A stretch of 64,000 nucleotides of DNA from Isoetes taiwanensis (lineage: Eukaryota > Streptophyta > Lycopodiopsida > Isoetales > Isoetaceae): positions 13,380,494 to 13,444,493 of the forward strand of contig JAJEKV010000014.1 of NCBI GenBank assembly GCA_021234155.1, written 5' to 3'. Position 1 is the first letter of the stretch; each line of letters starts with the position of its first letter. The translations under genes and the position numbers were made by a program. This document shows, piece by piece, positions 22,076-34,842 of the stretch. The notes below the pieces were generated by a model, which searched no databases, was not told the DNA's origin, and saw only the letters and a list, made by a program, of their open reading frames with translations.

Positions 22076-23323
22076 GTGGCTTGGTGGAAGTGTCTCCCAC
22101 CCGAGGATGGGGGCATGGCCATTCTCGGATTTGGCGCTTGCATAGTAAGGTGTTGGTCTCCAAGTTTGTTTGGAGCATTGCGGGATGGAGCATCTTCTCT
22201 GGTGCTTGGCCGCTTGTTGTTCAGATCTCTTCGCCATTGTGTGGCGTTTGGGAAGCCGTCACGTGCATGTGGAGTTGCCATGGGCAATTTGTTGTATGGT
22301 CTCCGGCCTTTCCCACATGCATCCCCTTTTCTCACAGGAGTGTTGCGGGCTTGGGATCATGTGCATGTGCTCTTTCAGCTAGATTATGCCTCAGTTTATC
22401 ACCACTCTTCTCCTTTCTTGTGGGTTCCTCTACCCCCTGCGCACTTGCCCTTGGCTGCCACTGTGCATGCTCTGGGGGCCTTGAGCCCGTTGGAGGCGAA
22501 GCTCTTTGTGCTCACCTTGGAGGATTGGTATTGGGGTGGTCAGCTAGCTTCGTGGGAGTTCTTTCGAGCTCGCTTTCGCCTGAGGGGCAGTGACCGGGCT
22601 ATCTGGGAGCACGTGGCGGGGAGTATTCCGCTACACATACCTATAGTCCCTCAGGATGATGTGGTGGTGCAGGTTTGGAAGGTTCATCCGGATGTTGTGT
22701 CTTCTTGCTTTGTGCGGTCTTCTTCTTCCGGGTCTTTGGCTATTCATGACACACCGCCCCTCTTCTCGTGCAAGTGGTCTCTGCAGCTTCCGGGTTCTCG
22801 ATGGCGCTCGGTTTGGACGTGGACATGGAGCTCACTTCCCCCACCGAAGGTTAGGGTGCTTCTGTGGCAGGTGGTGCACCGCTGTATCAGGGTGAATGCC
22901 CTTGTGAGTCGGTTTAGGCCGGGTGTGAGCCCTCTCTGCCCTTGTTGTGGCCTTCATCGTGAGACTGTGGAGCATTGTCTGGTTTTATGCCCTCACTTGC
23001 AGGCTGCCTGGGATTGGGTTAGGGCTTTGTTTCAGGTGAGATTGAATAGCCAGCAGTTGCATGTGTATCCTGGTGCTTGGCCGCTCTTGCGGCAGCAAGC
23101 CTTGCATCTGTGCATGGCTTGGTTGGTGTGGTTGATTTGGAAGCGGCGGCGGTTGTGGATCTTTCAGGGGATTCAGCAGCCTGCGGCCTCTCTGATTCCT
23201 CGACTCAGATACAAGCTATTTCAAAGCTTTCTAGTGTTCCCGGGAGTAGTAGAGCGGAAGTTTGCCATTTGGCGGGACTTCTTGGGTGTTGTAGATGGTG
23301 ATGGTCGGTTTGTACAGCAGTAG
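22076..23323 (+). pseudogene. LINE C-terminal region with RT zinc-binding domain
   Basis: An uninterrupted 415-residue frame, which is the C-terminus of the LINE ORF2. Near residues 250-320 it has SSLPPPKVRVLLWQ, then CPCC..H.ETVEHCLVLCPHLQAAW, the cysteine/histidine signature of the zf-RVT domain common to plant LINEs. The apparent start methionine is simply the first ATG after the frameshift. It is useful as the best-preserved part of the element but not a separate gene. Confidence 0.8.
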
Positions 23324-23664
23324 AGTTGCAGTTTTTCTGTGAGTTTGTTGTGGAGTGTCGAGGTATCGCTGTCTCTTTGGGGCAGTTCTCCTTCCTCCTC
23401 ACTTGCTTTGTAACATTACCATTCACAGTTCTTCAAAAAAAAAAAAACTTAAATACAATTCTTTGCAACTTGTTAGATTGTGTTAGGACCAATTTAGCCT
23501 ACAATTCTTGCAACTTGGTAGAGAATGTTAGGATCAATTAAACCGATTAAATTACTATGATTTCTTTCCTTAATATGACCATCTAAGCAATGTTTTTAAG
23601 ATTTTAAAGAACTATTACCCTAAAAGTTAGAAATGTTCCAAATTAAAAATAACTAGTTATGGAT

Positions 23665-23681
23665 GCCCGGCGTTGCCGGGC
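23665..23681 (-). other. Helitron 3' terminal hairpin
   Basis: Perfect 7-bp GC-only stem (GCCCGGC/GCCGGGC) with a three-base loop, eight bases before the terminal CTAG at 23,656-23,653 on the minus strand. Spacing fits the family rule of a hairpin shortly upstream of CTRR. Confidence 0.75.
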
Positions 23682-24110
23682 TTTAGCACCAATCTGAAAA
23701 GCATTTCGTAACTAAAATGGCCTTGGAGAGCAGATGCAAGTTGTGTCAAATATATGGTGATATAATGAGCACTCTGGCTTTAACATGAACATGAACCACC
23801 TACTCTTATCAAAATAGGCATTGGAGGGAAACTGCAAGTTGTGCCAAATATAAGCTACTAGAGTTATAAGATATAAAGCTCTTATTCTCCATAAATAGTG
23901 CGATGAGCTCCATTTTTTCTACGAATAGTAGTTGTTATGCATATTATTACATAGAATATGTCTTCTAGTAGTACCTAACTATTGGAGTTTGTTACATAAT
24001 TGTTTCATTATGGGCTAACTATAAGATTTGCAAAACTTTGCAATTTGGAGAACCTATATGATAAGGAGCCATAGCAACATTTTAAGACTTGAGCACTCGA
24101 TCATACAAAA

Positions 24111-24256
24111 CCACATGGACCCCCCATTGCTAAGGTGTGCAACTCTAATTTTAATGCAATTATATCTTTGACATATGAGATAGAGACCACATGGCCCATC
24201 GCTAAGGTGTGTAACTCAAATTTTAAAGCAGTTATATCTTTGGCATATGAGATAAG
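24111..24256. repeat. 76-bp tandem duplication
   Basis: Two copies (24,111-24,186 and 24,187-24,256) share CCACATGG, TGCTAAGGTGTG-type sequence and TTATATCTTTG.CATATGAGAT. Inside the Helitron-like element. Confidence 0.8.
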
Positions 24257-24502
24257 AAGCATTTGTGACAATATTGTTAACTGAGGAGTGGCAGATATAT
24301 AGGAAATGGCAGATATATATTCATTTAATTGCTTTTGGGTAGTGGGTAGTATCATTAAATTTGCTTAGTCATAATTACTCTGCATCTGCCTAGGCCAAAT
24401 TAAAAGTTCTAAAATGTGGTTGACTTTCAAAGTAAAGTTGTAATGGTTAGGGTTGAGCGTTAGGGAGAGTGATTGTCAAGAGACAATAAGCTCATAAGTC
24501 TT

Positions 24503-24613
24503 GGCTTGTTACACACGTTTAGCATTTGTCAAAAGTAAAAGACTTGTTACACACATTTAGCATTTGTCAAAAGTAAAAGTCAATCATTGCATGTAAAAGT
24601 CAATCATTGCGTT
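24503..24613. repeat. two short tandem duplications
   Basis: A ~40-base unit (CTTGTTACACAC.TTTAGCA, TTTGTCAAAAGTAAAAG) is present twice from about 24,503 to 24,582, followed by TAAAAGTCAATCATTGC twice. Confidence 0.75.
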
Positions 24614-25653
24614 TCGTTGATACAACTGAAATTGGATTTCTTTGATACAACCGAGGGCTTTTTGGCCTTCTCCAAGTTTGGCATGTACCACTTATTGACA
24701 TTTTAAGCATATTGTTAATAATGCCTTTTGAAACTATCGTATTGCTTGATACATGCAAATAAAAATAGTATGAAACATTGTGTTTGTTTATATTTGGTAC
24801 ATTCATTCCTTGATGGGATTGACACGATTCACCAAGACTGCATTGAACATTGTTCTAGCCCTAGTAAAAGACGTGTATTCAAGGTTGCATCATTCTTTGA
24901 GGCCTATTATAATGGTAAACCTACCATTTAAATAGCCATAAGAGTTGTATGATGACAATTTACTTCTAGCTTTCATGCTGCCCTTTGCTATATCTTTTGG
25001 ATTTATACAACTTGCAAATGACTAAATTTGTGCGTCCATCTCTCTCATGTTGAGAATAATCATTCCACATTCATGAAGCCTGCATGAATTGTTTGCTATA
25101 TAAGACAGTTGGCATGAATATCAAAAAAATAAAGAGGGGTTTGGTTAAGCAAATTTCACTTGAATGCCAGCTTTTTGCATACATGATTGGCTTAAAATAC
25201 ATGGTTAAGCAATGTGAACAAAAATCAGACCAATATGTCTCTAGGATAGTAACATAACTCCTGTAAAACAAAATGAGCCCATCAGCAAATTCAATGACAT
25301 GGACCTAGCCAAAATAGATTGTTAGCGCGAGTCCATTTAGAAACAGATAGTAATGTCATTTTCTAACACATTAGTACATGCATCCTAATGGAGCAATTCC
25401 AATAAAAAATATGCAGTACAAATAAGGAATATCCTTGGGCCTTATAAAATGTAAGTGTTTGATTATCAATGAGCACAGTCAATAATGGCTTCTAGCTGTT
25501 TGTCCATGTTCACATTAGTTCAACTAAGGATCTCATCATTTTCATGCCCATTCCGTAACAAACTTTCATGCATGTACACAATGCCATGAATGATATATTG
25601 AAGAGATGCCATAAATGATAGATTGAAGAGATGATCAAGACACTTTTGCATAC

Positions 25654-25729
25654 CTGCCTATGCTAACGTAGAACCAGACATCATTTTTGTGCCTCTCAAG
25701 CAGCCATGTTGGATCCAAGCCAGGGCATG
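25654..25729 (-). other. exon-like fragment in the Helitron
   Basis: Bounded by an acceptor (TGATGTATTTTAG) and a donor (GCAG|GTATGC), the 76 bases read CPGLDPTWLLERHKND and VWFYVSIG on the minus strand, the Helitron's own transcription sense. The composition is strongly protein-like. I cannot name the donor gene. Capture of gene pieces is a known property of plant Helitrons. Confidence 0.35.
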
Positions 25730-27067
25730 CTAAAATACATCAGATAACATCTTTTTTTGAATTTGTTAATAGAACTCTGCCCTGATTCTCTGCAGTTACC
25801 CAAAAAATTCTGCAATGAAAAGATCAAAAGAGGAAAAAAAAAACATTAGAGTAATATATCAAAGGAGAAAAGAATGCGGATTAGATTAATCGACCGTTAG
25901 AAGAAATGCCTCATTTAGATCTTGGAAAAACGAACTCTAATTCCTACGTTTTGCCAGATTAAATGTGGCTAGTTTTGGCTATGGATGGACCACACTGGAG
26001 TTTAAATAAGTGCTAAATGTTTTACCAGCCTGTCTTGAAATTTCACTTTCTCAATATCAATGTGAAGCGTGCAGATACTCAATTTGCATCTCAAACAGAT
26101 TTGCGAAAGAGAACTACTATACTAAGAAACCATTGTTGCCTTGCAAAAGAGTGATATATGCCCGAACTGCTGTAAAAGCAATATATTTGCCTTGCAGTGA
26201 GCATCCGAAGGAAAATAAGCAATTAACAGAGCGTATTACAATGTTCAACCATGAGGTGCACAAAGAATGTCTATAATAGAAAGTAGCGCCAATGTGCAAG
26301 ACTACCCAGAATATGAAAAGGGGTTTGTAGTGCTTCTTTCCTGCAAAAATTGAACCACCTAGGTTGCAATCTATACAAACGTATTACCCAGCAAAATTGC
26401 TACATTCTTCTGCTTGCAAGGGTTATTGATAACTTAGAAATACCATAGCACAATAGAGTATGGTTACCCTTTCTACAAATAGCAAATACAACTTAGTTTA
26501 TCACCATGAGTTTAGGATCCACAATCCACTGGTATTTTCATTTTATGTTTAGGATGATACAAAGCATGCAAGAATGTTCAGATGGTGTATGTTGAGATCA
26601 TTTCTCATCCGTCTTGAATGATCTATTTAAGATGTCAACTGCTATGTGGTGGTGTATTTCTATGAAGGATATAAACAACATATATCAGATTGGTTACTTC
26701 AGACATGACAATATTACGCCAAAACAACTAATAATTACCTTCCGCCTCTCATCATGGTTGCAGAGTTGGTTTTGCTGCACCAGAGGCTTTCAAAAGCAGG
26801 TATGTTCCCATACAGCACACAAATAAACGTTGCAAAAAGTATATCTTGTTAGATGTTATTCCCTTTGACACTGGTCCTAATCTATTTCAAACACAATCAA
26901 AACAAAATGAATAAAGAAGAAATGCATCTTTCCCATAGAGCAAATCAATTTGATCTTTACATGGGACAAAGACATATAAAGAGCCAAAGGGCAGATGTGA
27001 AGATGGAGCAGATCGTTGAAGAAATAAAGTTATTTAACTCCAATATTCTAGGGATTTGTGTACTCAC

Positions 27068-27121
27068 CAAGCATTTCAGAGAGTTGCATATCAATATCTC
27101 GTCGTCAGTTGAAGAGCAAAT
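27068..27121 (-). other. exon-like fragment in the Helitron
   Basis: 54 bases between a strong acceptor (CCCTCTTTGTAG) and a consensus donor (CTTG|GTGAGTAC) read ICSSTDDEILICNSLKCL on the minus strand, open throughout. Same orientation as the fragment at 25,654. Donor gene unknown. Confidence 0.3.
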
Positions 27122-29234
27122 CTACAAAGAGGGAACGCATGATGAGTAGAGGTTCTTCTACAACATTTAATATTTGATATCATACACATCAACTACAGAG
27201 AGCATCGGATTCTTATGCAAATAGTCCCAAGAAACGGAGTTCTTCAAAACAACTCCTGCCTATGTTGCCAGGCAGTATATAAAAAAAAATTATAAATCTC
27301 CATGGAAATAGAACCAGAGAAAAATAATGATCAAAGGCCAAGGGGTAAAGGTTCTGCAGCTGCTCTAATGAAAAATCAGCTTCTCTGAAACATTAGCTAT
27401 ATGGGGTCGAAATTCACCAAGAAGGAATTGTAGCACCCCAAACTATGATTCAGCTCTGACTGAAGCTGGTACAAATAAATGAGAAACCTAAGTATTAAAA
27501 TACACTATTGTTGTAGCTCCACTACCATGCTTTGATGTGATTATCTGACATAAGAGAATCATGGACATATCTCTAGATAGAGTATCTACTAAACTCTAGA
27601 AGACCTGAGACAAAGATTACCTGATGTAGCTCTGTATAATTGTATGCTAGAACCAGATCTATGCATACCGAAAATTATCTCATAATATCGGGCCTGCCAT
27701 AAGCCGAGAATAAGGATATTAAAACCGGTAACGCGACCACCAGAAGAAATCGCCGTTTCAGTTTAAGCAATCGTTGCATGCGCCCTTCTTGCCAGCTGCA
27801 ATCGAGCCCCAAATAGGAATACCAAAAAAAGATAAGGAGCCAAAAAAAGGGGGGGAAGGAAATGTCCGATTTTTGGAATATCGGAAAATTTTCCGGGCAC
27901 CCAAACTCATCAAAACCTTAGCCAAATAAGTTAAAAAGAATTCCAAAAACTTTTTTCCCCAAACCGGAAAATCCCAAATTAAAAAGGTTGATAGGTAGCC
28001 TTCATCGAATAAACTTTAGGATTTTTCGATATTGATGGCGGCACATATCTGCTCTAGTTATAGTATGTTAGATATTATATCAAGTTTTAATCAGTCTGTA
28101 AATCTGCAAGGAGTTGCTGCAGCATTTCGGATCGGCTCTTCAGGAAAAGTGGGACAAAATAAGACAAATGGATTGGGGCAATCTGTGAAATCTGATTGGT
28201 CTATAAATTCAACAGATAGTGTTATCTCTTCTTCAAAGTTGAATTCTGATTCCAACAGATAATTTTGGGGCCATGTTAAGGTAGACCAACCGTTGAAATT
28301 ATTACATGCATTTCATGAGCATTTAATCTAGATAAGTTATACAGCAAGATCCTGAGTCTCAGATAATAATTTTGATAGGAGCTATAATAGCTTTGAAACT
28401 TTGGCTAGGTTCGGGTAGTAATTCAACGTAAGCAAAATTTGAGAATCATAAATCATCAATTATAGTTGCCGCAAATTAGTTTAGCTTATCCTATAGAGCA
28501 GGATCTTTATCTATTCTAGTTCTAGCTAAATAATTCTCAGGAGGTAAATTCAACTAAAATCCATTGGATTTAGATCATTCGAAATCAGACCTTCAAGTTT
28601 CTACTTCTAACGGAAATCTTAAACCAGTACTCATAAGTTCCAAGAAAAATCAAAATCATACTCTGATATCAATTTATATATATTACAGCACTGATATACA
28701 AGAAACAAACTTAATCTGCAACTTGAATGTAAAGATTATTTAAAGGAAGAAACCAGTTCCTTAAGCTAAAGCTCACCACCAATTTGGGCTATCCGAGCAA
28801 GAGAAACTATGAGAAAGACTGAATTTTGGAAGATAGAAAGGAAATAGGGAAATCAAATTTAAACACTAGAGATTATACTCTAGCAATATCCAAATCTAGG
28901 AAAGGCTAAGGAAAAGAATAATCAATGAAACTACTAGAGACTCGGCTCGAGAGTGCATAAATTCAGAGATTAGGATTAATAGAACGGATTCGGGATTTAC
29001 CTAATGATAGAAGGCATGATCTTAATGGATTCAGGATAACCCCTGCAAAACAAATTGAGTAGAAAAAGAACAAGATTGCAGGTCGATGTTGAAGAAGGAT
29101 GTCAGAACCATTGTTGGTTGAATTCTCATTGGTCGAAATTTAATTGAAGACGTCAGCTGACGGGCTTTATTAGTCGAGTCGATCATGCCAAATCTGCCCC
29201 TTGTCTATATATTTTGATTGTAAAAAAAACTTGT

Positions 29235-31845
29235 CTATTTTAAAATGTTTAGTGTCCCTTTATTTTAAAATAATCTTAAATAGCCCTTACCAGATTTGTT
29301 CCTTAGATAACTTAGCTTCAGCATAGATGGTGATTTAACTTTTTTTTTTCTTCTCTTGCTCCCTTAGCCGCTCCCCCGAGCACCACCAGATCAATTCCTC
29401 TCTTTCCCAGCATTGAGCGACCTCGATCAAGGAATTATACGCAAATGAAAATAACGGTCACAACCTTAGTTGAGTCCACAACTAGAAATAATCAACTCAA
29501 CTCTTTAAGGCTAAAAGTTATCAAAACCAATTATTGCTGGAGTTATAATAGCTGTCACAAAATGTTCTTTTTAGCAAGTTTAAATGTAACAGTGAAGTCA
29601 ATTCTTAATTGAAAAAAAATTGGATTTAATAAATGAAAGGAATTAGGAAAGGAACACCTTAGTATCCACTAAGGCAAACTTAACACAAAATTTCAAGATT
29701 TGGATTTGGCTTTGAAGGAAAGATTCGGGACAAGGAAAAGATTAACCTAGCATACTATAAATTTTTGTTAGAACCTAGAAACAAAAGAATAAATGCCTGA
29801 GATAGCTAGAAATTCAGTTGACTTTATCCACATCCACTAATTTTCTCAGGGGACTTATGATTTGATAACTCTGTCACGTGTACTAATTTTAATTTCTATA
29901 ACATCAAAGTCTAAATACAATTCTTTCCCTTGCTAGACATTGTTAGGACCAATTAGACTGGCTAAATAACTATGTTTTTTTTCTTTCCTCTGACCATCTA
30001 GGTGAAGTTCTAAAGATTGTAAAGAAATATTACCCTAAAAGTTAGGAATGTTTCAAATTAATAACAAGTAGCCTTCATCAAATAAACTTTTAGGATCCTT
30101 CCATATCGATGGCGATCTCCATCTGATGCAGTTATGGTATGTTGGATATTATATCAAGATTTAATTAGTTTGTAAATCCGCAAGGAGTTGATGCAGCATT
30201 TGGGATCGATTCATCAAAGTCGGACAAATACAGAAGCAAAATATGATGTGCTTCACAAATTCAATAGGCAGTGTTACCTATTCCCCAAAGTTGGATTCCC
30301 ATTCCAACAGATAATTTTGGAGCCAGGGTAAGGTAAATCAACAGCTAAAATAATTACATGCTTATTCAGGAGCATTTAATCTAGAAGTATTATACAACAA
30401 GATTCTAAATCCCAAATAATAAAATTTATAGGAGTTGCAATAGCTCTAAAAATTGGTTGGCTTCAGATAGTAATTCATCAATCTAGTTCTAGCTAAATAA
30501 TTCTCACGAGGTAAATTCAGCTAAAATCCATTGGATTTAGATATTTGAAAATCAAAACTTCAAGTTTCTACTTCTACTAAAATCTTAAACCGTTACTCAC
30601 AAGTTCCAAGGGAAATCGAGACCATGCCCTAATATGAATTTATACATATTAAAAAAACTGACATACGAGAAACAAACTTAAGCTACAACTTGAACAGAAA
30701 GATTACTTAAAGGAAAAAAACAAGCCCTTAGGCCAAAGCTCACTATCCATCCGGGCTATTCGAGCAAGAGAAACTCTGAAAAAGTCTTAATTTTGGATGA
30801 TAGAAAGGAAATAGGGAAATCTAATATAAACACTAGAGATTCTACTCGAGCAACATCCAAATCTAGGAAAGGCTAGAAAAAAGAATAATTGAATGAAACC
30901 ACTAGAGACTCCCCTCTAGCAACTGCACAAATTCAACGGTTAGAATTAGGATTTGGGTAAGGATAGAAGGAATGATCTTAATGGATGCAGAATAACCTGG
31001 ACAACATGCAACACATTTGAATAGAGAGAAGACAACATTGCAGATTGATGTTAAAGGGGGATGCTAGAACCGTTGTCGCAGGTTCAATTGTCGTTGGTTG
31101 GAAATTGGTCGAAGACATTAGCTGATGGACTTTATTGGTCATAGTCAATCCTTATAACCATAGAATAATTTAAGGGCTAAATTTAGCAATTTGGTAATTT
31201 TTTAGCACATTTTAAAAAAAATGTTGGCTAAAGTAAATGAAGAAAAAATAGAGGAAAAAAATAATAATTTTAGCTTAACTTTTTCTGTGCCTGCACCAAT
31301 CTTCAAGCTCTTTAGCCAAACCCTAGAAAGTAAGAGCGTGAAAATTTGTAACGCTTAGCTAAGCCATAGAAAATTTTGGAATGAGTCTTGGGCTAATTTA
31401 TCTAAAATAATTCTAGATAAAATAAGAAAATATATGATTAATATTCATTTCCTAGCATCCATGGAATAATTTGAGGCCTAGACTTAGCTAGTTGGCATTT
31501 TTTCACCATGTTTCCACACAGAAAATGACTAATATAAATCTAAACAACTGGAAAAAAGTATAATAATTTTAATTTGAAGTTTTATGTGCTCACACCTCGG
31601 AAATTTTTGGGATGAATTTTGGGTTAGTTTAGCTCGAAGCTAAAAAAGTATGAGAGGGAAAATTTGAAGAGTTTAGCTAAATCACATAAAGTTTTAGGAT
31701 TAGTATTGAGCAAGTTTAGCTAAAGCCATTATGGCTAAATAGAAATATGCAATTAGTAATTTATTCCCTGCTTATAACTAGGCCGCTGCCTAGATGTCGC
31801 AGATGGTCGCCCTTTGTCGATCATGCCAAATCCGTCCCTTTAATG
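29235..31845. repeat. tandem unit 2 (~2 kb) with a 0.66-kb insert
   Basis: Second copy of the sequence described for unit 1, without the LINE and Helitron-like inserts. Its end (GATCATGCCAAATC.G.CCCTT, about 31,825) is separated from the body by an AT-rich insert at about 31,155-31,815. No gene seen. It serves as the empty-site reference for both insertions in unit 1. Confidence 0.7.
31155..31815. mobile_element. dimeric AT-rich insert of unknown class
   Basis: Absent from unit 1. It consists of two diverged ~300-base halves, starting near 31,156 and 31,459, each with CCAT(G)GAATAATTT.A.G.C.TA, a TTAGC(T/A)A motif series and an AGTTTAGCTAA-type end. No terminal inverted repeat or coding seen. 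Confidence 0.4.
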
Positions 31846-34685
31846 TGTAGCACATAGGGACATTGAATAGATTGATTGTTGAGACCTTTTGAACTCAGAT
31901 TGTTGACTTAAATAGGTTCAATCTAGCATGTATGGACAAAGTTTGGCTATCGCCCTTGTCTCGTAGTCCTTGGCTCCTAAAGACAAGTTAAATGATATCT
32001 CAAAGATTGTTGAAGCTTAGATTCAAGGTCAGTACTATTGTTAAAGAAGTAAGAAAACCGTCGCCAAGGTATACTAATTCTAGTAAAAAACAAAAAAAAA
32101 AAAAAAAGATGAAGACTACCTTGAAGGAAAAGAGAAAAATAGTAACAGAAAATAAAATATATCCAGTAACGTTTTTAAGCACGTTGAGGATATATACCAA
32201 GATGGAGATTGTAGAACATATGAAGGTGATGGCTTCGTTCACATATTTTTATACAATGTTTTGTAGTTCTTCTTTTACATCAAGTGCTCTTGGCACTTTT
32301 AGAAAACTAAGACCACATCCACAAACATAGATACCCAGAACCTCATTCTAATGCATGTTCGCAAGCATATGGTATTTTCAAAATGCTTTCTTCATGTTAC
32401 GAAGTGTTTGATATTACGGAGCATGATTCCAATGGTGCTCTTCACATTTTTATTGCACATTTCCAACATGATAACAAAAAAGTCAAATTTCACTAATATG
32501 CTAGTCAATTAAGTAAAGCCATAATGACCTGGTTCACCAAGTCGATTACTTCATTGATGATCAAACCTGTCTGCGTTGTTTAGATAGCTGCAAACCTGAT
32601 GTAATTATATTCAGGGATTTCCCATACAGAACAAATGTAAATATCTGCAAAAAGCAAAAAATAAAACATAATAAAACATCAATCCACTAATGATACATGA
32701 TATTAGACTTTAGCTTATGTAGTGGTCGACCAAACGTGTGATCATCTTAGATTTGTGTTTACAAAGTGCTTTAGCATTCATAGCACCAAAACAACAATGG
32801 AGGTGATGGGGTGTGTTCTTATATGGAATGAACGAACATACAACAAGATGTTAAGATGTTATCAATATCAGCTGTTAGGATGCTATTAATATCATTATTA
32901 TGATAAACATATGGAATTTGCTGCAGTCTTAATCAACCTCATATTCTTAGCTTGATTGCACTGAAACAAGGTAACGCAATGCAATGAAATGAGCGCCAAA
33001 CGAAATGAAAAAGATGGATTTTGTCCGAAACAATTTTTGTATTTTTTTTGCCATGCTCTTTTTTTTTATCACGCTTTTTTTCCTTCTCGAATTTTGTCCC
33101 AAAAAAAGGTTAGCCGTGTTTTTATTTTTTATTTTTATTTTTTGTATGCTTTCCTTTCTCGCCTTTTTGCTATTGTAGTAGATTGGAGCGTTTGTGCTTC
33201 ATGTGCTTCATGCAAGAAGATGCCATGGCGTTTAGTCCATTTCCTTGAGAAGTTGGCGTGCTTCAATGCTAAGAAGCTTCATCTGTCTTCAACAAAAATT
33301 TCAACAGTCTAATATGTAGTATGTATGCTACCGTAGGCACTTAGTATCAAGTGACTGCTGACATATGATTTTGGCTTGCTATGTATATGAGCTAGACCAG
33401 CTCCTACTTGATAAAATATTGTAGTTAATTATCATGTTGTTAGTAAATTTTGTTCCGGAAGATTTTGCCTTTTGACCTTCTTTTATTGATTTGCTTACAG
33501 TTTCTGCCTTTTGACCTCCTCTCTTGTGTAGTTGCCAAAGACATATGAGCAACTCCTTTCTATACCAAAGTACATCATCAAATTCTTTAGCTGTTACCTC
33601 TTATTTTTACCTCGGTAGCAAGTGACATTTTTCTTCCTTTTCTTATCTGCCCTATTGGCCTATCAGCTTTGTCAAATTAGGCTCTTTTCTTCCTGTTCAT
33701 CTCTCTCAAATTAGGCTTTGTGTTAAAATCAGCTTGTCATATGCAATGCATCATTCAAATAATTCATCCCATTCCCAAGAGATTAAAAACATGTCCAATG
33801 CAATAGCTATGGCAAAATAAATAGGTATGTGATGATTGGCGACTTCCTTAAAAACCTCCTCATATGGAGAGTAAAAATCTTCTTTTTACTGAAGTAAAAA
33901 TCTTCTCTTCAGTCATCCTCTATATTTCCCCCGTGTGGAATTTGTGATGGCCTCTTTACTAATGGAAATGGGAGATCCGCAACTTTTTTCTTCATTCCGA
34001 GGGTTGTTTATTCTCGAAGGCATTCTAAGCATTCAGAGGAGTTTAGCATACATGCTACACATGCCTACTAACTAGTCGTTGGCACATGCCTCAGTAATGT
34101 GAAACATTCGCCTTAAGAAGGATAAGCAAAGTACACCTGATCAATCATGGGCATTGTGTGTATATTTTGTTGACCTTCCCATTTATGACTTGCCTTGACT
34201 TGCCTTATCCCACATTTATGACTTGTCTTATCCCACCTAAACTTCTTGGGGAAATTCTACTTGTAACATCATCATGTCAGTGTTGTGTCATGAACTTTCT
34301 TCAAAACATCCTATTGCTGGTGGTCGAGAGATACACTGCCAGTATTACAACACGACAGAACTACTTCAGACCCAACAATCTCCGACATGCCTAGAACGCT
34401 AAATAAGGCCCTTTTTGCACATCAGGAGCAAAATATGGTTGTTGTATATCTTTACGACATTGTTAGTGACTGCCACAATGGATTTGTGGTATCTCTTATT
34501 ATGAAGAGCAACGCTTTCCCACTGCTACAAACAAGATATGTTGTATCCTCTTAATCTAACCGTGGAGCACAATTTGAGGCAGAAACGAAGGAAGCAAATG
34601 CTTTTATAGATGGAAGAGTGATGTCTTATTTTATGGCGGGGGGTTTCCCCGAAAGATAATCTGATCTGTTGTACGAGAACCTCTT
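31846..34685. other. intergenic, AT-rich
   Basis: Long stretch without a supportable gene. It contains poly(A)/(T) runs (32,088-32,107; 33,040-33,150). A 112-codon frame at 31,992-32,330 and others are compositional by-products: lysine- or phenylalanine-rich, with no homology recognised. Confidence 0.3.
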
Positions 34686-34842
34686 GAGACATGTCTTAAA
34701 CCTAGTAGTTGTGGAAAAACGATTTCGGTTGAAGACCTTATGTGGCCAGGACCCATTTGTTGAAATATAAGAGACATGTCTCAAACCTAGTAGTTGTGGA
34801 AAAACGATTTCGGTTTAAGACCCCATTTGCTGAAATATAAGA
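34686..34842. repeat. 85-bp tandem duplication
   Basis: Copies start GAGACATGTCT at 34,686 and 34,771 and share AACCTAGTAGTTGTGG, AAAAACGATTTCGGTT and TGAAATATAAG. The second lacks about 14 bases. Confidence 0.85.

Larger units (their letters stand above)
21404..23447 (+). mobile_element. 5'-truncated LINE with poly(A) tail
   Basis: Plus-strand insert containing the second half of a LINE reverse transcriptase, a C-terminal RT zinc-binding region and a 13-A tail at 23,435-23,447. Comparison with the unoccupied unit 2 places the 5' junction near 21,404. About 30-40 target bases seem to be lost, so no neat target duplication is visible. It is more GC-rich than its surroundings. Truncation at the 5' end is usual for LINEs. 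Confidence 0.85.
23653..27991 (-). mobile_element. Helitron-like element (4.34 kb) carrying exon-like fragments
   Basis: On the minus strand the left end reads GCCCGGC-AAC-GCCGGGC, eight spacer bases, then CTAG followed by T, the classical Helitron 3' end. The right end begins TC on the minus strand and is flanked by T on the plus strand, giving A|T insertion. Removing 23,653-27,991 restores continuity with tandem unit 2, which serves as an unoccupied site. No RepHel helicase is encoded, so it is non-autonomous. A caveat is that CCAAATTAAAAA occurs beside both junctions and could instead be a target duplication of another element type. Confidence 0.6.
20805..29215. repeat. tandem unit 1 (~2 kb net), split by a LINE and a Helitron-like insert
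   Basis: The pieces 20,805-21,403, 23,448-23,652 and 27,992-29,215 align in order with unit 2 (29,235-31,845). Shared stretches include GTTGAGTCCACAACTAGAAA, AAAGGAATTAGGAAAGGAAC, AGTATGTTAGATATTATATC and GAAATAGGGAAATC. Net length is about 2 kb. No coding function identified; a 76-codon frame at 28,032-28,262 is not kept open in unit 2. Confidence 0.75.

Noticed and set aside
28032-28262. Small gene in tandem unit 1
   Set aside because: The corresponding frame is not conserved in unit 2, and there is no family similarity.
31992-32330. 112-codon lysine-rich gene
   Set aside because: It contains a poly(A)-encoded lysine run, has no domain and lacks supporting structure.
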